The notes under the pieces are model-generated. The model did not search any database. It saw only the letters and a program-made list of their open reading frames with translations, and had not been told where the DNA came from. From Adiantum capillus-veneris (Eukaryota > Streptophyta > Polypodiopsida > Polypodiales > Pteridaceae), in the NCBI GenBank assembly GCA_014529385.2, contig CM043969.1:72504676-72568675 (forward strand): a stretch of DNA of 64,000 bases, given 5' to 3'. The position numbers and the translations under genes are program-made. How positions within the stretch are numbered: the first letter of the stretch is position 1; each line of letters starts with the position of its first letter. Shown piece after piece: positions 33,250 through 43,744 of this stretch.

Positions 33250-34240
33250 TATTTATTTTATTTTTACTTGTTCTCCCCGGAACCCTTGAAAAGGTGCAAG
33301 TGGACATTACGTGAAACGGCTTCGGCCGAACAGGTTTCTCACAACGGGAGTCTAGGTCGGTCAGTCTGGGACCGGTTGGCCAATTAGCATTGAATTCTGA
33401 TGAGTATGGAAGCGTGTGTGCGCAAGATGGATTTGGGCCACTTGGCAAGTCACAACTTTATAAGTTGGTGGGAACTAGGAATTTAAACTTAAGGCGCTCA
33501 AATGAGAGAGGAGGCTGATTTTTACATCATAGTGACCACAGTGTGTGTGTGAGTAATGAATGCAGGTTCACAACTTTAATGGAAAGCTTGCCTTCTCCTT
33601 TGTCTCATGTAGCGCAATGATCTGCTCTTGCGCATTTCTCTCCCTCCTTTTGCACATATGGTAATGCCTCACTAGTTGGGCTACTCAGACGATCATGTAC
33701 AGTTCTGATGGTTTTATGCGCGTTTGCCAAGGCAAGAGCCTTCTGAATAGGAACCGGATTAGCTAATTGCTAATCCCCTACAAGTACGCAGAGTTCCATT
33801 ACGAAAGATTGCGAATTTGGAGAGCTCTCTCGTGTGAAAACTCGTCCAATTTAGAGGGGAAGTGTCCCATTTTGTGCGGGAGCCCTTGGGACACGCGTAG
33901 ACGTCTTCGCTCCGCTAAAAACGATCCAAAATAGAGAATTACAGCCTGTTGTGTTTTTCTGTAGGTTTAGGGTTTCTCTCCTAAACTGCAAGGGAATACC
34001 AGGGAAGCCTCGGGAAGGCCTTCGCATGCTTAGACAGGGCTTTGGGCATGTGGCAGTGGCAAAACAGGGAATTACAGCACGCTGAATTTCTGCTATAGCT
34101 CACCAAAAAGCTTCTAAATTGCGAGGGAATCCGTCCTAGACAGGTACTTTTGACCTACAGGGGTTTTGGCGCCCTTATGTTGCCTAAATCATGTCGGAAA
34201 CCTGCGTTTTCAGCCCTCGCCAGGTTTGGACAGCTTTGTG
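33250..34240 (+). mobile_element. LTR-like unit B, left part (split by the 8.7-kb element)
   Basis: A second, tandem copy of unit A's first kilobase (GTGAAACGGC, AGTCGGTGGG-like, TTTAATGGAAAGCTTGCC and GGATTAGCTAATTGCTAATCC blocks). It is cut at the TTGTG duplication (34236-34240) and resumes at 42940. Confidence 0.6.
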
Positions 34241-35715
34241 TGAAACCGGCCTGTTCAATCCAAACAGGGCGGTAGACTTTACTTTAAACCTTGATTTAGC
34301 TTTCACCCATTATTAGTCGTCTATTTTACCTGTACTTTCAAGACACAACAAAGGGGAGAGGGATACATGCTGCTAGATTGCACGTGTATGAGTAGACCGA
34401 CACCAGATTGGCCCCTAACTTAGGCGCCCCTTTCGGTATTTTTTTATTGTTCAAAAGAGGGAATAAACGCTGTGGTTCCCTACAAGCTGCCCCGCACAAA
34501 CTCGGCTGAATTTTCACTGTTCTTGCCCGATTTCGGCAGCATAACTGTACTAGAACCCTTCACAGTTAGTATTCCCACGCATTGACTGACTTTCCCGACG
34601 CATACGGGCACTTTGCAAAACCTGGCGAGAATCTGCAGCACGCTGAATTCTCTGTTTTCAGCCCTGAAAATGCGCCAGATCACCTGTACAGCGGTCCCCT
34701 TGCGTCCCCGAACTTCCTGGGGGTATTAGGGTCCGTTTAGGGCCAAAACCCTAAACCTGCAAAAATACACAGCAGGCTGTATTTTACTGTTTCGGGCTCC
34801 GTTTCGCGTGCCGGTCGCATCCGTAGCAAGTCCTCGAGCTCTCGCACCTGTAGGGCTACTTGCCCTTTGAATCGGACGAGATTTCTGGCGTGAAACCTCT
34901 CCGAATTCACCTGTACCTGCGGGGGGATTAGCCGCTAGCTAATCCAGTACCTGTGCAAGAGGCTCTTGCCTCGGCAATCGCGCATGAACCCACACTACTG
35001 TACATTGGTCAAATGAAGAGCCCACTAGAGGGGCATAACATACTGCCAAAGGGGAGAGAGAGGGCAGTGCGTAGCGTGCAGGGCATCACTCCTGGCACCG
35101 CACTGTGCATAAGAGGGAAAGCAAGCACTCCATAGCTCTTAACCTGTGACAGGCTGAAAATGAGCCTCTTTTCTCTTCAAATTCAGCGCCCCCTTCTCTT
35201 GCATGAGGAAAGTGCACCAGAAGGTGCCACTTGGCACATTTATAAGCATTTTCCCGTTTCGGGGTTGCCGCCTAAAAATATCCCAACCGGTTGCCCAGTT
35301 GACTTCACGGCAGAGTAAGAAAATGTTCCCTTTGTCATTCCGGAGGTAATGACGTCAACACATTTTCAGGTCCCAAAATAGCAGTTCCCTAAATTTTAGG
35401 AGATGCTGCCATTGTATCTTTCTAGGTCATCCGACCCTCTTTGTACACTGTGGCCACATCCAGAACTGAAATGTAGCCTCTGTAGCAAAGGATTCCACTT
35501 GGGCTAGTCAATGACCCCACTTGGCTAACCATAGTCCTTGTCCAACCTTAGTGCTCTCTTGCCCTCAGGCCTGGACTCCCTCTGGACAATTCCACACTAG
35601 CTATGCAATGCAGGGCAGTTAGATTTCGCGAGGGGTGTTACCGAAAAGTGAAAATAAATAGATAATAAGAAAGAAATCAACAAAAAGGATAGATAGTAGT
35701 CACATGTTGGTGACA
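34241..35715 (-). repeat. 3' LTR of the 8.69-kb element
   Basis: 1475 bases. The plus strand starts TGAAACCGGCCTG and ends GTTGGTGACA. It contains the shared motif (about 34430-34450, minus strand) and CCAAAACCCTAAACCTGC (telo-box-like) near 34750. A GAGGTAATGACG palindrome-like block lies near 35340. Confidence 0.95.
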
Positions 35716-36288
35716 TACCCCCCTCTTGAAATCTCAAACGTCCTCGTTTGCATCTATGTCGTACATGCTTACTGTCAACACTGATGTATTCAACACCTGT
35801 CGACACATATACGACACATACATGCTCATTGTCAACCCCGGTGTATTCAACACCTCGTCGACTCATGTATTGCCTGCGTGTGAACCTTGTCCCAATGACA
35901 TAGTGGTAGCTGCGCACTCTGCCATTGCTTTGAGTCACTAACTTTCCCATGACAAAATGGTAGCTGCACATTTTGCCACTCTCTTATAGTACACGTTGGA
36001 TCCCGTAACACTTTCGAGCATACCCAAACCGACAGTTTAAGAATGCAGTTACACATGTACTCTTTAATAGAAGCAACTACTGTATCCTTGACAAACTGAC
36101 AAGAAATACTCACTTCTATAGCACTAACCAAACTTTTGGACATTCCATAAGAGCAATTGCCAAACTGACAATCTGTACAGCTCTAACATTCATGTAACAG
36201 GTATTTGATTTGAGCTCACTTTAAATACCATGTACATCATTTGTTTCAGAAGCCATTGTCACACTGACAATCCATTTAGCTTTGAAAC
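35716..36288 (-). other. Polypurine tract and 3' non-coding interior
   Basis: On the minus strand the tract TTCAAGAGGGGGGTA abuts the 3' LTR. The rest, between the pol stop and the tract, has short repeats of a GTATTCAACACC-type sequence and no gene. Confidence 0.7.
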
Positions 36289-38976
36289 TCAAGGGGTCAA
36301 GGTAGGTTGCAAATCGAAGGCTTCAAGGTAAAGTGATAACACAGTTGGTGACTCTGCAAGTTCACCTTCTTCCATCCACTTAGCATCCATTGGTGGATAG
36401 TTTCTGAACTTTACCAAGTAACGCCTAGCAACCTTGTCTTTCACTTTCCTTTCTTTGTGTGCCAAAATCTGTTCCGGGACCAAGATCTCGTCAAGTTCCT
36501 CGACTTCCGGCTGATCTTCAGCTGGCATATCTTCTGGCACATCACCCACATAAGGTCTGAGAAGACTCACATGAAACGCATTGTGAATCTTCCAACTGTC
36601 AGGCAATTTCAGCCTATATGCAACATCACTGATTATGTCGCATACTTGAAAAGGCCCATAGTAACGCATGCTGAGCTTTGGAAATAGTCTTTCCTTGCCC
36701 TTCATCTTCTTTAACCTTGCCTTTTCAAAGCGTAAAAGCACCCAATCACCAAGTGAAAATACCACTTCACGACGGTGACGATCAGCTGCTTTCTTTTGTT
36801 TTGCCTGAGTCCTTTCTAAGGCCACTTTGACCTTCTTGTACATTTCATCCATGTCCTGAACATACTTATCTGCTTCAAATATCTTGTCCTTTGTATGCAG
36901 TATGGGAGGAACTTTCTTGCCACCTTCAACTATCTCAAAAGGTGCCTTGCCAGTTGATGAATGCACTGTATTATTGTATGCATACTCCACCAATGGCAAA
37001 TACTGCTCCCACTTTCCTTTATGCTCTGACACATAACACTTCAGCAGATCTAGGACAATAGAATTTGCCTCTTCTGACTGCCCATCTGTTTGAGGATGAA
37101 ATGACGAAGAGAATTTGAGCGTTGTGCCCATATTCTCAAACAAGCCTCTCCAGAACAAACTTGTCATGCGTGGATCACGGTCGCTAACAATCGACTTTGG
37201 CATGCCATGATACTTGAAAATATTGCTCATAAACAAGCGTGCCATCTGATCTGGCTTTATCTTCTTCCTGACAGGAATAAAATGAGCCTGTTTGCTGAAT
37301 GTGCAAATAATGGTCCAAATACCATCGTTTCCTGTCGGCGTTCTCGGAAGATCAAAGATAAAATCCATAGCAATACTTTCCCATGGTTTATCTGGAATAG
37401 GTAGTGGTTGCAATAACCCTGGTGCCTTTTGCCTGTCAAACTTGACCTTTTGGCATATTAGGCATTCTCTCACAAAGGCATCTACATCTCTTCTCAATGT
37501 AGGCCAGTAGAAGAATGTCTCAACCGCTTTAACTGTAGCATCGATACCACGATGCCCTGCATACGGTGGGACATGACTCTCTTCCATAACTTTGCGTCGC
37601 AATGGCTTTGTGACACACAATCTGCCATGCATCATCATGAACCCGTCTTTAAGAAGATAGTGTTCATGACGTTGTCCATCCATTAGCTGCTCGAAGACCC
37701 TTGCAAAATCTTCATCATTTGCATACTGTTCTCTCATATCATCAAGTTCATGATGATAAGGAATTGACACAGCTGAAATTTGTGGCTTCCTTGACAAGGC
37801 ATCAGCCACAACGTTCTTCTTGCCTTCCACATGCACAATCTGAAAATGGAACATGGACAAGATATTTGCCCATCGCATATGCTTCTCAGATAACTTTTTC
37901 TGTGTCAAGAAGTATCGCAAGGTCTGATGGTCCGTTTGGACAACAAAGTCTGCACCTAGCAGGTAGTGTTTCCAACTTAAGAGCGCATGAATCACAGCCA
38001 GTAACTCTTTCTCATAGACCTGCACGGTCATCTCTGGCCCTTGCAAAATTCTGCTCTCATAGGCTACTACCCTGCCATCTTGCATTAGCACTGCACCAAT
38101 GCTACTACCGCAGGCATCACACTGGACCACAAATGACTTCCTAAGATCTGGCAACACAATGACTGGATCTGAAGTCATCTTTTCCTTTAAGAGATTAAAA
38201 GCTGAAATCTCTTTTTGTGTCCATCTAAAGGTGACTGCCTTCTTTTGAAGAGCATGTAAAGGTGAAGCAATCTCAGCGAAATTTCGGATAAACCTTCTGT
38301 AATAGGAGCATAGTCCCAAAAAGCTTCGGACATCATGCACCGTCTTCAAATTTGGCCATGACTTGATCGCTTCAACTTTTGCAGGATCCATTCTAACACC
38401 ATCCTTTGAGACAAGGTGTCCCAGAAAGTGAATCTCTTCCAGAAAAAACTCTCTTTTCTTTGCATTGATGAGCAACCTATGACTGCGTAGCTCTTTGAAC
38501 ACAATGGCCAAGTGATGCCTATGCTCCTCTTCATTCTTTGAATAGACTATCATGTCATCAAAGAATGTATCAACAAACTGTTGGTGTGGACGGAAAATTC
38601 TGTCCATCATCCTATTGAACGTAGCAGGAGCATTTGTGAGACCAAAGGGCATCACTAAAAATTCGTAAAGGCCAAACGTCGTTCTAAAAGCAGTCTTGTG
38701 CACATCCTCTGATCTAATGCGGATCTGATGGTACCCACTCTTTAGATCTATCCTGCTAAACATAGCTGCTCCTTCTAATTTGTCCATAATATCATCAATT
38801 CTAGGTATAGGGAACCTATTCTTGATGGTATTCTTGTTCAATGCACGGTAGTCTATGCACATACGCCATGAGCCATCCTTTTTCTGCACCAACAACACTG
38901 GAGAACAGAATGGAGATGAATTGGGCTGAATCAGCCCCTTTTCTAACAGCTCCTGTACTTTGCCCATTATCTCTTT
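36289..38976 (-). CDS. Gypsy pol: RT, RNase H, integrase, chromodomain
   Basis: 892 codons from the first ATG after a TAG, otherwise without a stop. RT: CIDYRALNKNTIKNRFPIPR (37-56), LVMPFGLTNAP (104-114) and FFDD (135-138). RNase H lies at about 280-395 (QCDACGSSIGAVLMQDG, TDHQTLRYF). The integrase has a HHCC zinc region (HVPPYAGHRG...ECLICQK), DDE residues in MDFIFDLP, VSDRDPRMTS and HPQTDGQSE, and then a GPF module. A C-terminal chromodomain-like segment (RRYLVKFRNYPPMDAKWMEE) could guide integration to marked chromatin. The length is full for the family. The TAG just upstream replaces a codon in the AQxxEIM linker between protease and RT. Confidence 0.93.
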   Translation of the reverse strand, partial: KEIMGKVQELLEKGLIQPNSSPFCSPVLLVQKKDGSWRMCIDYRALNKNTIKNRFPIPRIDDIMDKLEGAAMFSRIDLKSGYHQIRIRSEDVHKTAFRTTFGLYEFLVMPFGLTNAPATFNRMMDRIFRPHQQFVDTFFDDMIVYSKNEEEHRHHLAIVFKELRSHRLLINAKKREFFLEEIHFLGHLVSKDGVRMDPAKVEAIKSWPNLKTVHDVRSFLGLCSYYRRFIRNFAEIASPLHALQKKAVTFRWTQKEISAFNLLKEKMTSDPVIVLPDLRKSFVVQCDACGSSIGAVLMQDGRVVAYESRILQGPEMTVQVYEKELLAVIHALLSWKHYLLGADFVVQTDHQTLRYFLTQKKLSEKHMRWANILSMFHFQIVHVEGKKNVVADALSRKPQISAVSIPYHHELDDMREQYANDEDFARVFEQLMDGQRHEHYLLKDGFMMMHGRLCVTKPLRRKVMEESHVPPYAGHRGIDATVKAVETFFYWPTLRRDVDAFVRECLICQKVKFDRQKAPGLLQPLPIPDKPWESIAMDFIFDLPRTPTGNDGIWTIICTFSKQAHFIPVRKKIKPDQMARLFMSNIFKYHGMPKSIVSDRDPRMTSLFWRGLFENMGTTLKFSSSFHPQTDGQSEEANSIVLDLLKCYVSEHKGKWEQYLPLVEYAYNNTVHSSTGKAPFEIVEGGKKVPPILHTKDKIFEADKYVQDMDEMYKKVKVALERTQAKQKKAADRHRREVVFSLGDWVLLRFEKARLKKMKGKERLFPKLSMRYYGPFQVCDIISDVAYRLKLPDSWKIHNAFHVSLLRPYVGDVPEDMPAEDQPEVEELDEILVPEQILAHKERKVKDKVARRYLVKFRNYPPMDAKWMEEGELAESPTVLSLYLEAFDLQPTLTP

Positions 38977-39800
38977 CTACTGAGCCGCACTAACCCTGTA
39001 CGGAGGCTTATTTGGTGGGCTACTGCCTGGCACCAAATCTATCGGATGGTCCTCGGGTCTCTCTGGCGGTAATTGAGACGGTAATGAATCGGAAAAACAG
39101 TCACTATACTGTTGTAAAAACATTGACCTTTCTTTATCTAGCACAGATAAATTTGATTCATCACAATCTGACACTTCTCGTGCAAAAACCAAGTACGCAG
39201 AAAGATGCTTTTTCATTACAGAAGTAATAGCAGAAGCTGATACAGTAGGAATAGACTCCCCTTTAAGCTTTACATCCAGAATGTGAGTCTTTCCCCTGCT
39301 CTGTACAGCGATCTTTTTGTTGTAGGCATCCATGATTCCCTGTACACGAAACAACCAAGGAATACCTGACAACACATCACATCCGTCCAGTGGCATGATG
39401 TAAAATTCTTCAGCATCTACATAGGACTGGATATGTAGACGTAACTTTCCAATGATGGGTGTCACAGCCTCTGTATGGCCAGGACATGCCAAACCTGCCT
39501 CTGCTGTATACCCCATCTCTTCAGGTCTGATTCCCAACTTTGAAGCCAATTCTGGGGAAATGAAGTTGGCTTTGGCATCTGGATCAAAGAAGATAAGCAC
39601 TGTTTGATCCCTGACCTTTCCCCATGCTCTGCAAAGCTCACTTGCATCTGAATTTGGCTTGTCGCCCACCATATCTAGCACTAGACCAGCCATGGGCTTC
39701 TTTCCTTTCCTGTCCTCCTTGTCTTCAGAATCAGCTGGCCTTTTCTTTGTAGGACAATTGTAAGCAATGTGGCCAGGCTGCTCACATATAAAGCATTTGT
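38977..39800 (-). CDS. Gypsy zinc knuckle and protease
   Basis: Open in one phase from the knuckle CFICEQPGHIAYNC (39795 downward; a normal CCHC) through MAGLVLDM (39693) to the TAG at 38977. Retropepsin-like region: ELCRAWGKVRDQTVLIFF, then DPDAKANFISPELA, aligned with DGGA in the other family. Neither has the usual D-S/T-G. The remainder (LRLHIQSYVDAEEFYIMPLDGCDVLSGIPWL) matches the flap and C-terminal half. Gag upstream is in the other phase (see gag). Confidence 0.85.
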
Positions 39801-39809
39801 TCTCTGTCC

Positions 39810-41351
39810 TCAGGACCTTCTTTTGCTCTTCTGACTTGCGAGGAAAACGTCTTTTCCTTTTTTCGCTGGTCCCTTTTCTGATTCAGCCGTAGCTTTATCT
39901 TTCCCTGCGTTGGCTGACTCCTGAGTCCCTTTAGGAGCCTCATTGGGAACGTGCTTCTTGGCTGAATTTTTCTTGCCTGATCCTGCCTTGACGCCAGTGT
40001 TAAATTCACAATCTTCTCCCTTGAGCAAACCATTGCCAGTGTTTGCTACCTCGATGAGTTGCGTCAAAGTAGTGACTTTTGTCTTTGTGCAGTATTTTCT
40101 CAATCCTTTGGGTAGGCCACAACAGTATTTTTCAATCTGTTCTGTCAATGGCACAAACCTATAGGAAGTTACTGGAAGTAGAGCTTTCCAAAACTTTCGA
40201 TTGTAATCATCCAGATTTTTGCAAGTGGCAGCATTTAGCTGGTGCCATTCTGTCATGACATCTGCTTCAAAGTCATCAGATAACCATGCTGCTGCAAAAA
40301 TCTGCTTGAAGTAAATCCATGTGGACGGAGCTTGCCCTTGAAGCAATAAAGTTGTCCACCATTGTCCCGCATTCCCTGTCAAGAAAGTGGCTGCCTTGCG
40401 GACCTTTGAAGCCTCTGTAAAGTTTCCCCTTGCATAGGCCTTGTCAAACTGCTGGAGGAATGAGAGAGCCTTCTTCCTGTCATGAAACCTTGTAAAGGTC
40501 GTGAATGACACACCTTTGCCACCTTCTTTGTACGGAGTTGGCCTCTCCAGCGGTGTTAAATTGTCATATGGAAGTGACTGAAACATGGGAACACTATTAG
40601 GGTTTATTTGTGTTCCTTGGCCGCTATTAACTTGACCTGGAAATGCCATATTTGGCTGCTGATTTGTAATTCCAGCCATACCAAAATTTGCCTGTGGCAT
40701 CCTAAATTGGCCCTGAGTGCTCTGAAACCCTGATTGCATACCCATGACACTGTACATGGGGTTAGGCATCATCGTTTGAGCACCCTCAAACACTGTTCCT
40801 GGCGTGTAAAACTGATTTCCAGGTGCATGACCAGCCATGCTCTGGAATACGGATCCACCTTCAAAATAGCCAGGGTGTACTGAAGGTGGTGGGAAGACCT
40901 GTTGCATAGCCTGTAGGTTGCTTCCCTGCCCATTAGAACCAGCTATAGGCTGCTGAAAGGTGGCGGGCTGAACTGGTACAGCTTGAAAGACTGGCATCTC
41001 AGCCACCTGTTCTTGCACCTTAGGCATAGGTTGTGGAGACTGCATGTTCTCCGTCAAGTGTACAGGTGTTTCCATTGACTGTGCGGTATGAATCACCTGT
41101 GCTCGAGTCTTAACAGGCTTTTGAATATGATCCAGTGACCCAACTTGCTGAGACGGAACAGGAGGTTGCAGAAAGGCTAAAAACCTCGGGTTCTGCATTA
41201 CTTGTGTAAACATAGCCACAGCAGTAGCTAACTGGGTCCTGAATATATCGTCATCTGTCTGTGGTGGTCTTGAGGACTCACCCACTTCATGTGTCTGTTG
41301 ACCCTGTGAAGAGGAAACCTCTTCAGTCACATCATCTGGTTTGTCAGCCAT
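39810..41351 (-). CDS. Gypsy gag with low-complexity Gln/Met/Pro-rich N-terminus
   Basis: 513 codons from the ATG at 41351 (MADKPDDVTEEVSSSQGQ). Residues about 60-290 are a low-complexity, Q/N/G/M/P-rich region (for example MSVMGMQSGFQSTQGQFRMP) with no charged core. Residues about 295-460 are the gag core (KGVSFTTFTRFHDRKKALSF, NAGQWWTTLLLQG, IEKYCCGLPKGLRKYC). A Lys-rich tail passes through an A6 run near 39875, after which the protease phase is -1 relative to gag. The gag frame then stops at 39810. The phase change may be a mutation or a frameshift site. Confidence 0.88.
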   Translation of the reverse strand: MADKPDDVTEEVSSSQGQQTHEVGESSRPPQTDDDIFRTQLATAVAMFTQVMQNPRFLAFLQPPVPSQQVGSLDHIQKPVKTRAQVIHTAQSMETPVHLTENMQSPQPMPKVQEQVAEMPVFQAVPVQPATFQQPIAGSNGQGSNLQAMQQVFPPPSVHPGYFEGGSVFQSMAGHAPGNQFYTPGTVFEGAQTMMPNPMYSVMGMQSGFQSTQGQFRMPQANFGMAGITNQQPNMAFPGQVNSGQGTQINPNSVPMFQSLPYDNLTPLERPTPYKEGGKGVSFTTFTRFHDRKKALSFLQQFDKAYARGNFTEASKVRKAATFLTGNAGQWWTTLLLQGQAPSTWIYFKQIFAAAWLSDDFEADVMTEWHQLNAATCKNLDDYNRKFWKALLPVTSYRFVPLTEQIEKYCCGLPKGLRKYCTKTKVTTLTQLIEVANTGNGLLKGEDCEFNTGVKAGSGKKNSAKKHVPNEAPKGTQESANAGKDKATAESEKGPAKKGKDVFLASQKSKRRS

Positions 41352-41447
41352 AATTGCAATTCCCTGTGTCTGGTCTATGATCCCCTGTGTCTTCAAGCCC
41401 AAAACTGACCAAGGCTCACTTCTATGGGAAAAAGTGATTTAATCCCG

Positions 41448-41459
41448 TCGATGGAACCA
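41448..41459 (-). other. Primer-binding site, not initiator Met (tRNA-Glu-like)
   Basis: The minus strand reads TGGTTCCATCGACGGG directly against the 5' LTR. It starts with TGG as a primer-binding site should. It would pair with a tRNA ending CGATGGAACCA, which resembles plant tRNA-Glu 3' ends. The tRNA identity is from memory of consensus sequences and is tentative. Confidence 0.6.
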
Positions 41460-42934
41460 TGAAACCGGCTTGTTCAATCCAAAAAGGGTGGTAGACTTTA
41501 CTTTAAACCTTGATTTAGCTTTCACCCATTATTAGTCGTCTATTTTACCTGTACTTTCAAGACACAACAAAGGGGAGAGGGATACAGGCTGCTAGATTGC
41601 ACGTGTATGAGTAGACCGACACCAGATTGGCCCCTAACTTAGGCGCCCCTTTCAGTATTTCTTTATTGTTCATAAGAGGGAATAAACGCTGTGGTTCCCT
41701 ACAAGCTGCCCCGCACAAACTCGGCTGAATTTTCTATGTTCCAGCCCGATTTCGGCAGCATAACTGTACTAGAACCCTTCACAGTCAGTATTCCCACGCA
41801 TTGACTGACTTTCCCGACGCATACGGGCACTTTGCAAAACCTGGCGAGAATCTGCAGCACGCTGAATTCTCTGTTTTCAGCCCTGAATATGCGCCAGATC
41901 ACCTGTACAGCGGTCCCCTTGCGTCCCCGAACTTCCTGGGGGTATTAGGGTCCGTTTAGGGCCAAAACCCTAAACCTGCAAAAATACACAGCAGGCTGTA
42001 TTTTACTGTTTCGGGCTCCGTTTCGCGTGCCGGTCGCATCCGTAGCAAGTCCTCGAGCTCCCGCACCTGTAGGGCTACTTGCCCTTTGAATGGGACGAGA
42101 TTTCTGGCGTGAAACCTCTCCGAATTCACCTGTACCTGCGGGGGGATTAGCCGCTAGCTAATCCAGTACCTGTGCAAGAGGCTCTTGCCTCGGCAATCGC
42201 GCATGAACCCACACTACTGTACATTGGTCAAATGAAGAGCCCACTAGAGGGGCATAACATACTGCCAAAGGGGAGAGAGAGGGCAGTGCGTAGTGTGCAG
42301 GGCATCACTCCTGGCACCGCACTGTGCATAAGAGGGAAAGCAAGCACTCCATAGCTCTTAACCTGTGACAGGCTGAAAATGAGCCTCTTTTCTCTTCAAA
42401 TTCAGCGCCCCCTTCTCTTGCATGAGGAAAGTGCACCAGAAGGTGCCACTTGGCACATTTATAAGCATTTTCCCGTTTCGGGGTTGCCGCCTAAAAATAT
42501 CCCAACCGGTTGCCCAGTTGACTTCACGGCAGAGTAAGAAAATGTTCCCTTTGTCATTCCGGAGGTAATGACGTCAACACATTTTCAGGTCCCAAAATAG
42601 CAGTTCCCTAAATTTTAGGAGATGCTGCCATTGTATCTTTCTAGGTCATCCGACCCTCTTTGTACACTGTGGCCACATCCAGAACTGAAATGTAGCCTCT
42701 GTAGCAAAGGATTCCACTTGGGCTAGTCAATGACCCCACTTGGCTAACCATAGTCCTTGTCCAACCTTAGTGCTCTCTTGCCCTCAGGCCTGGACTCCCT
42801 CTGGACAGTTCCACACTAGCTATGCAATGCAGGGCAGTTAGATTTCCCGAGGGGTGTTACCAAAAAGTGAAAGTAAATAGATAATAAGAAAGAAATCAAC
42901 AAAAAGGATAGATAGTAGTCACATGCTGTTGACA
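41460..42934 (-). repeat. 5' LTR of the 8.69-kb element
   Basis: 1475 bases, same ends and same length as 34241-35715, ending on the plus strand in GCTGTTGACA before TTGTG. Confidence 0.95.
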
Positions 42935-42939
42935 TTGTG

Positions 42940-43592
42940 AGAGTTTGATCTAAGTGTTCGGATTGTCTATTTTCAATTGAATAAAGAAATACCGAAAGGG
43001 GCGTCAGTCTTTGGGGCCGACAGGGTGTCGATCTTGTGTGCGCAGTGACATTCTAGTCGTTGGACGCATCTGTGTTCTCTTTTCTTCAGAGTGCTCTATG
43101 TAAAGTTAACAGGTAATTGAAATAGTACTGCCCTCTACCGTGTACATGCCAGTTATAGTATGCGTCCTTGCGAGGAATAGCCGCACTTAGACAAGCGCAT
43201 TACCAGCTGCCCACAGAAATTTCAGCACTCTGACGCATTCTAGAAGTAGATTTCAGCCAAGGAGAACTCGTGCGGGCATCCCTCACGCGAGCAGATATCA
43301 ATAGAAGTCTCTCCCACGTAGAAATTTCTTGTACGAAACAGACATAGCCGGTATGAAGAATTTCAGCCAATAGGCTTATAAAACCATGCATCTTTATGCG
43401 TCAGAAAAGGATTTGGGACATGAAGAGTGAATTCTGTTTCGGGTTCACGTGCTTGTAACAATTCAATCGTCTAGTCTCTAGTGATGTGTTGATTTTTAGC
43501 ATTGTTTTTCTCATTTATGTGTCGTGCAGAGTCCTATAAAAAATTAAAAATAAGATTTATAGTTGTAAGATTACACTTTAGTTTATGTGACA
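42940..43592 (+). mobile_element. LTR-like unit B, right part, with adjoining primer-binding site
   Basis: It carries AAAGAAATACCGAAAGGGGC (about 42982-43001) and ends TTTATGTGACA at 43592. It is followed by G and TGGTATCAAAGC (43594-43605), an initiator-Met primer-binding site with one mismatch. Unit B is therefore a 5' LTR, and 43606-43740 is the start of its interior (a short frame with QQMAEWQPGLAQPEVQKVLK, possibly gag). Confidence 0.7.
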
Positions 43593-43744
43593 GTGGTATC
43601 AAAGCAAGGTCCTCTAGTTTCCTTTCTTAAGGAGGGACGGTCTTTGGTAGAAAAAAAAATACCCGTCATGATAGGACAGGCATAGCAGCTTCAACGGCTC
43701 AGGCAACAGATGGCAGAATGGCAACCTGGTCTTGCTCAGCCAGA

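Larger units (their letters stand above)
34241..42934 (-). mobile_element. Ty3/gypsy chromovirus-like retrotransposon, 8.69 kb, nearly complete
   Basis: The two LTRs are both 1475 bases (34241-35715, 41460-42934) and differ at roughly 20 positions by eye. TTGTG duplications are at 34236-34240 and 42935-42939. On the minus strand the order is primer-binding site, gag (41351-39810), zinc knuckle and protease, then RT-RNase H-integrase-chromodomain (38967-36289), and polypurine tract. Gag and protease are in different phases, and an in-frame TAG separates protease from RT. It is inserted, in opposite orientation, into an older LTR of its own broader family. Confidence 0.95.
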
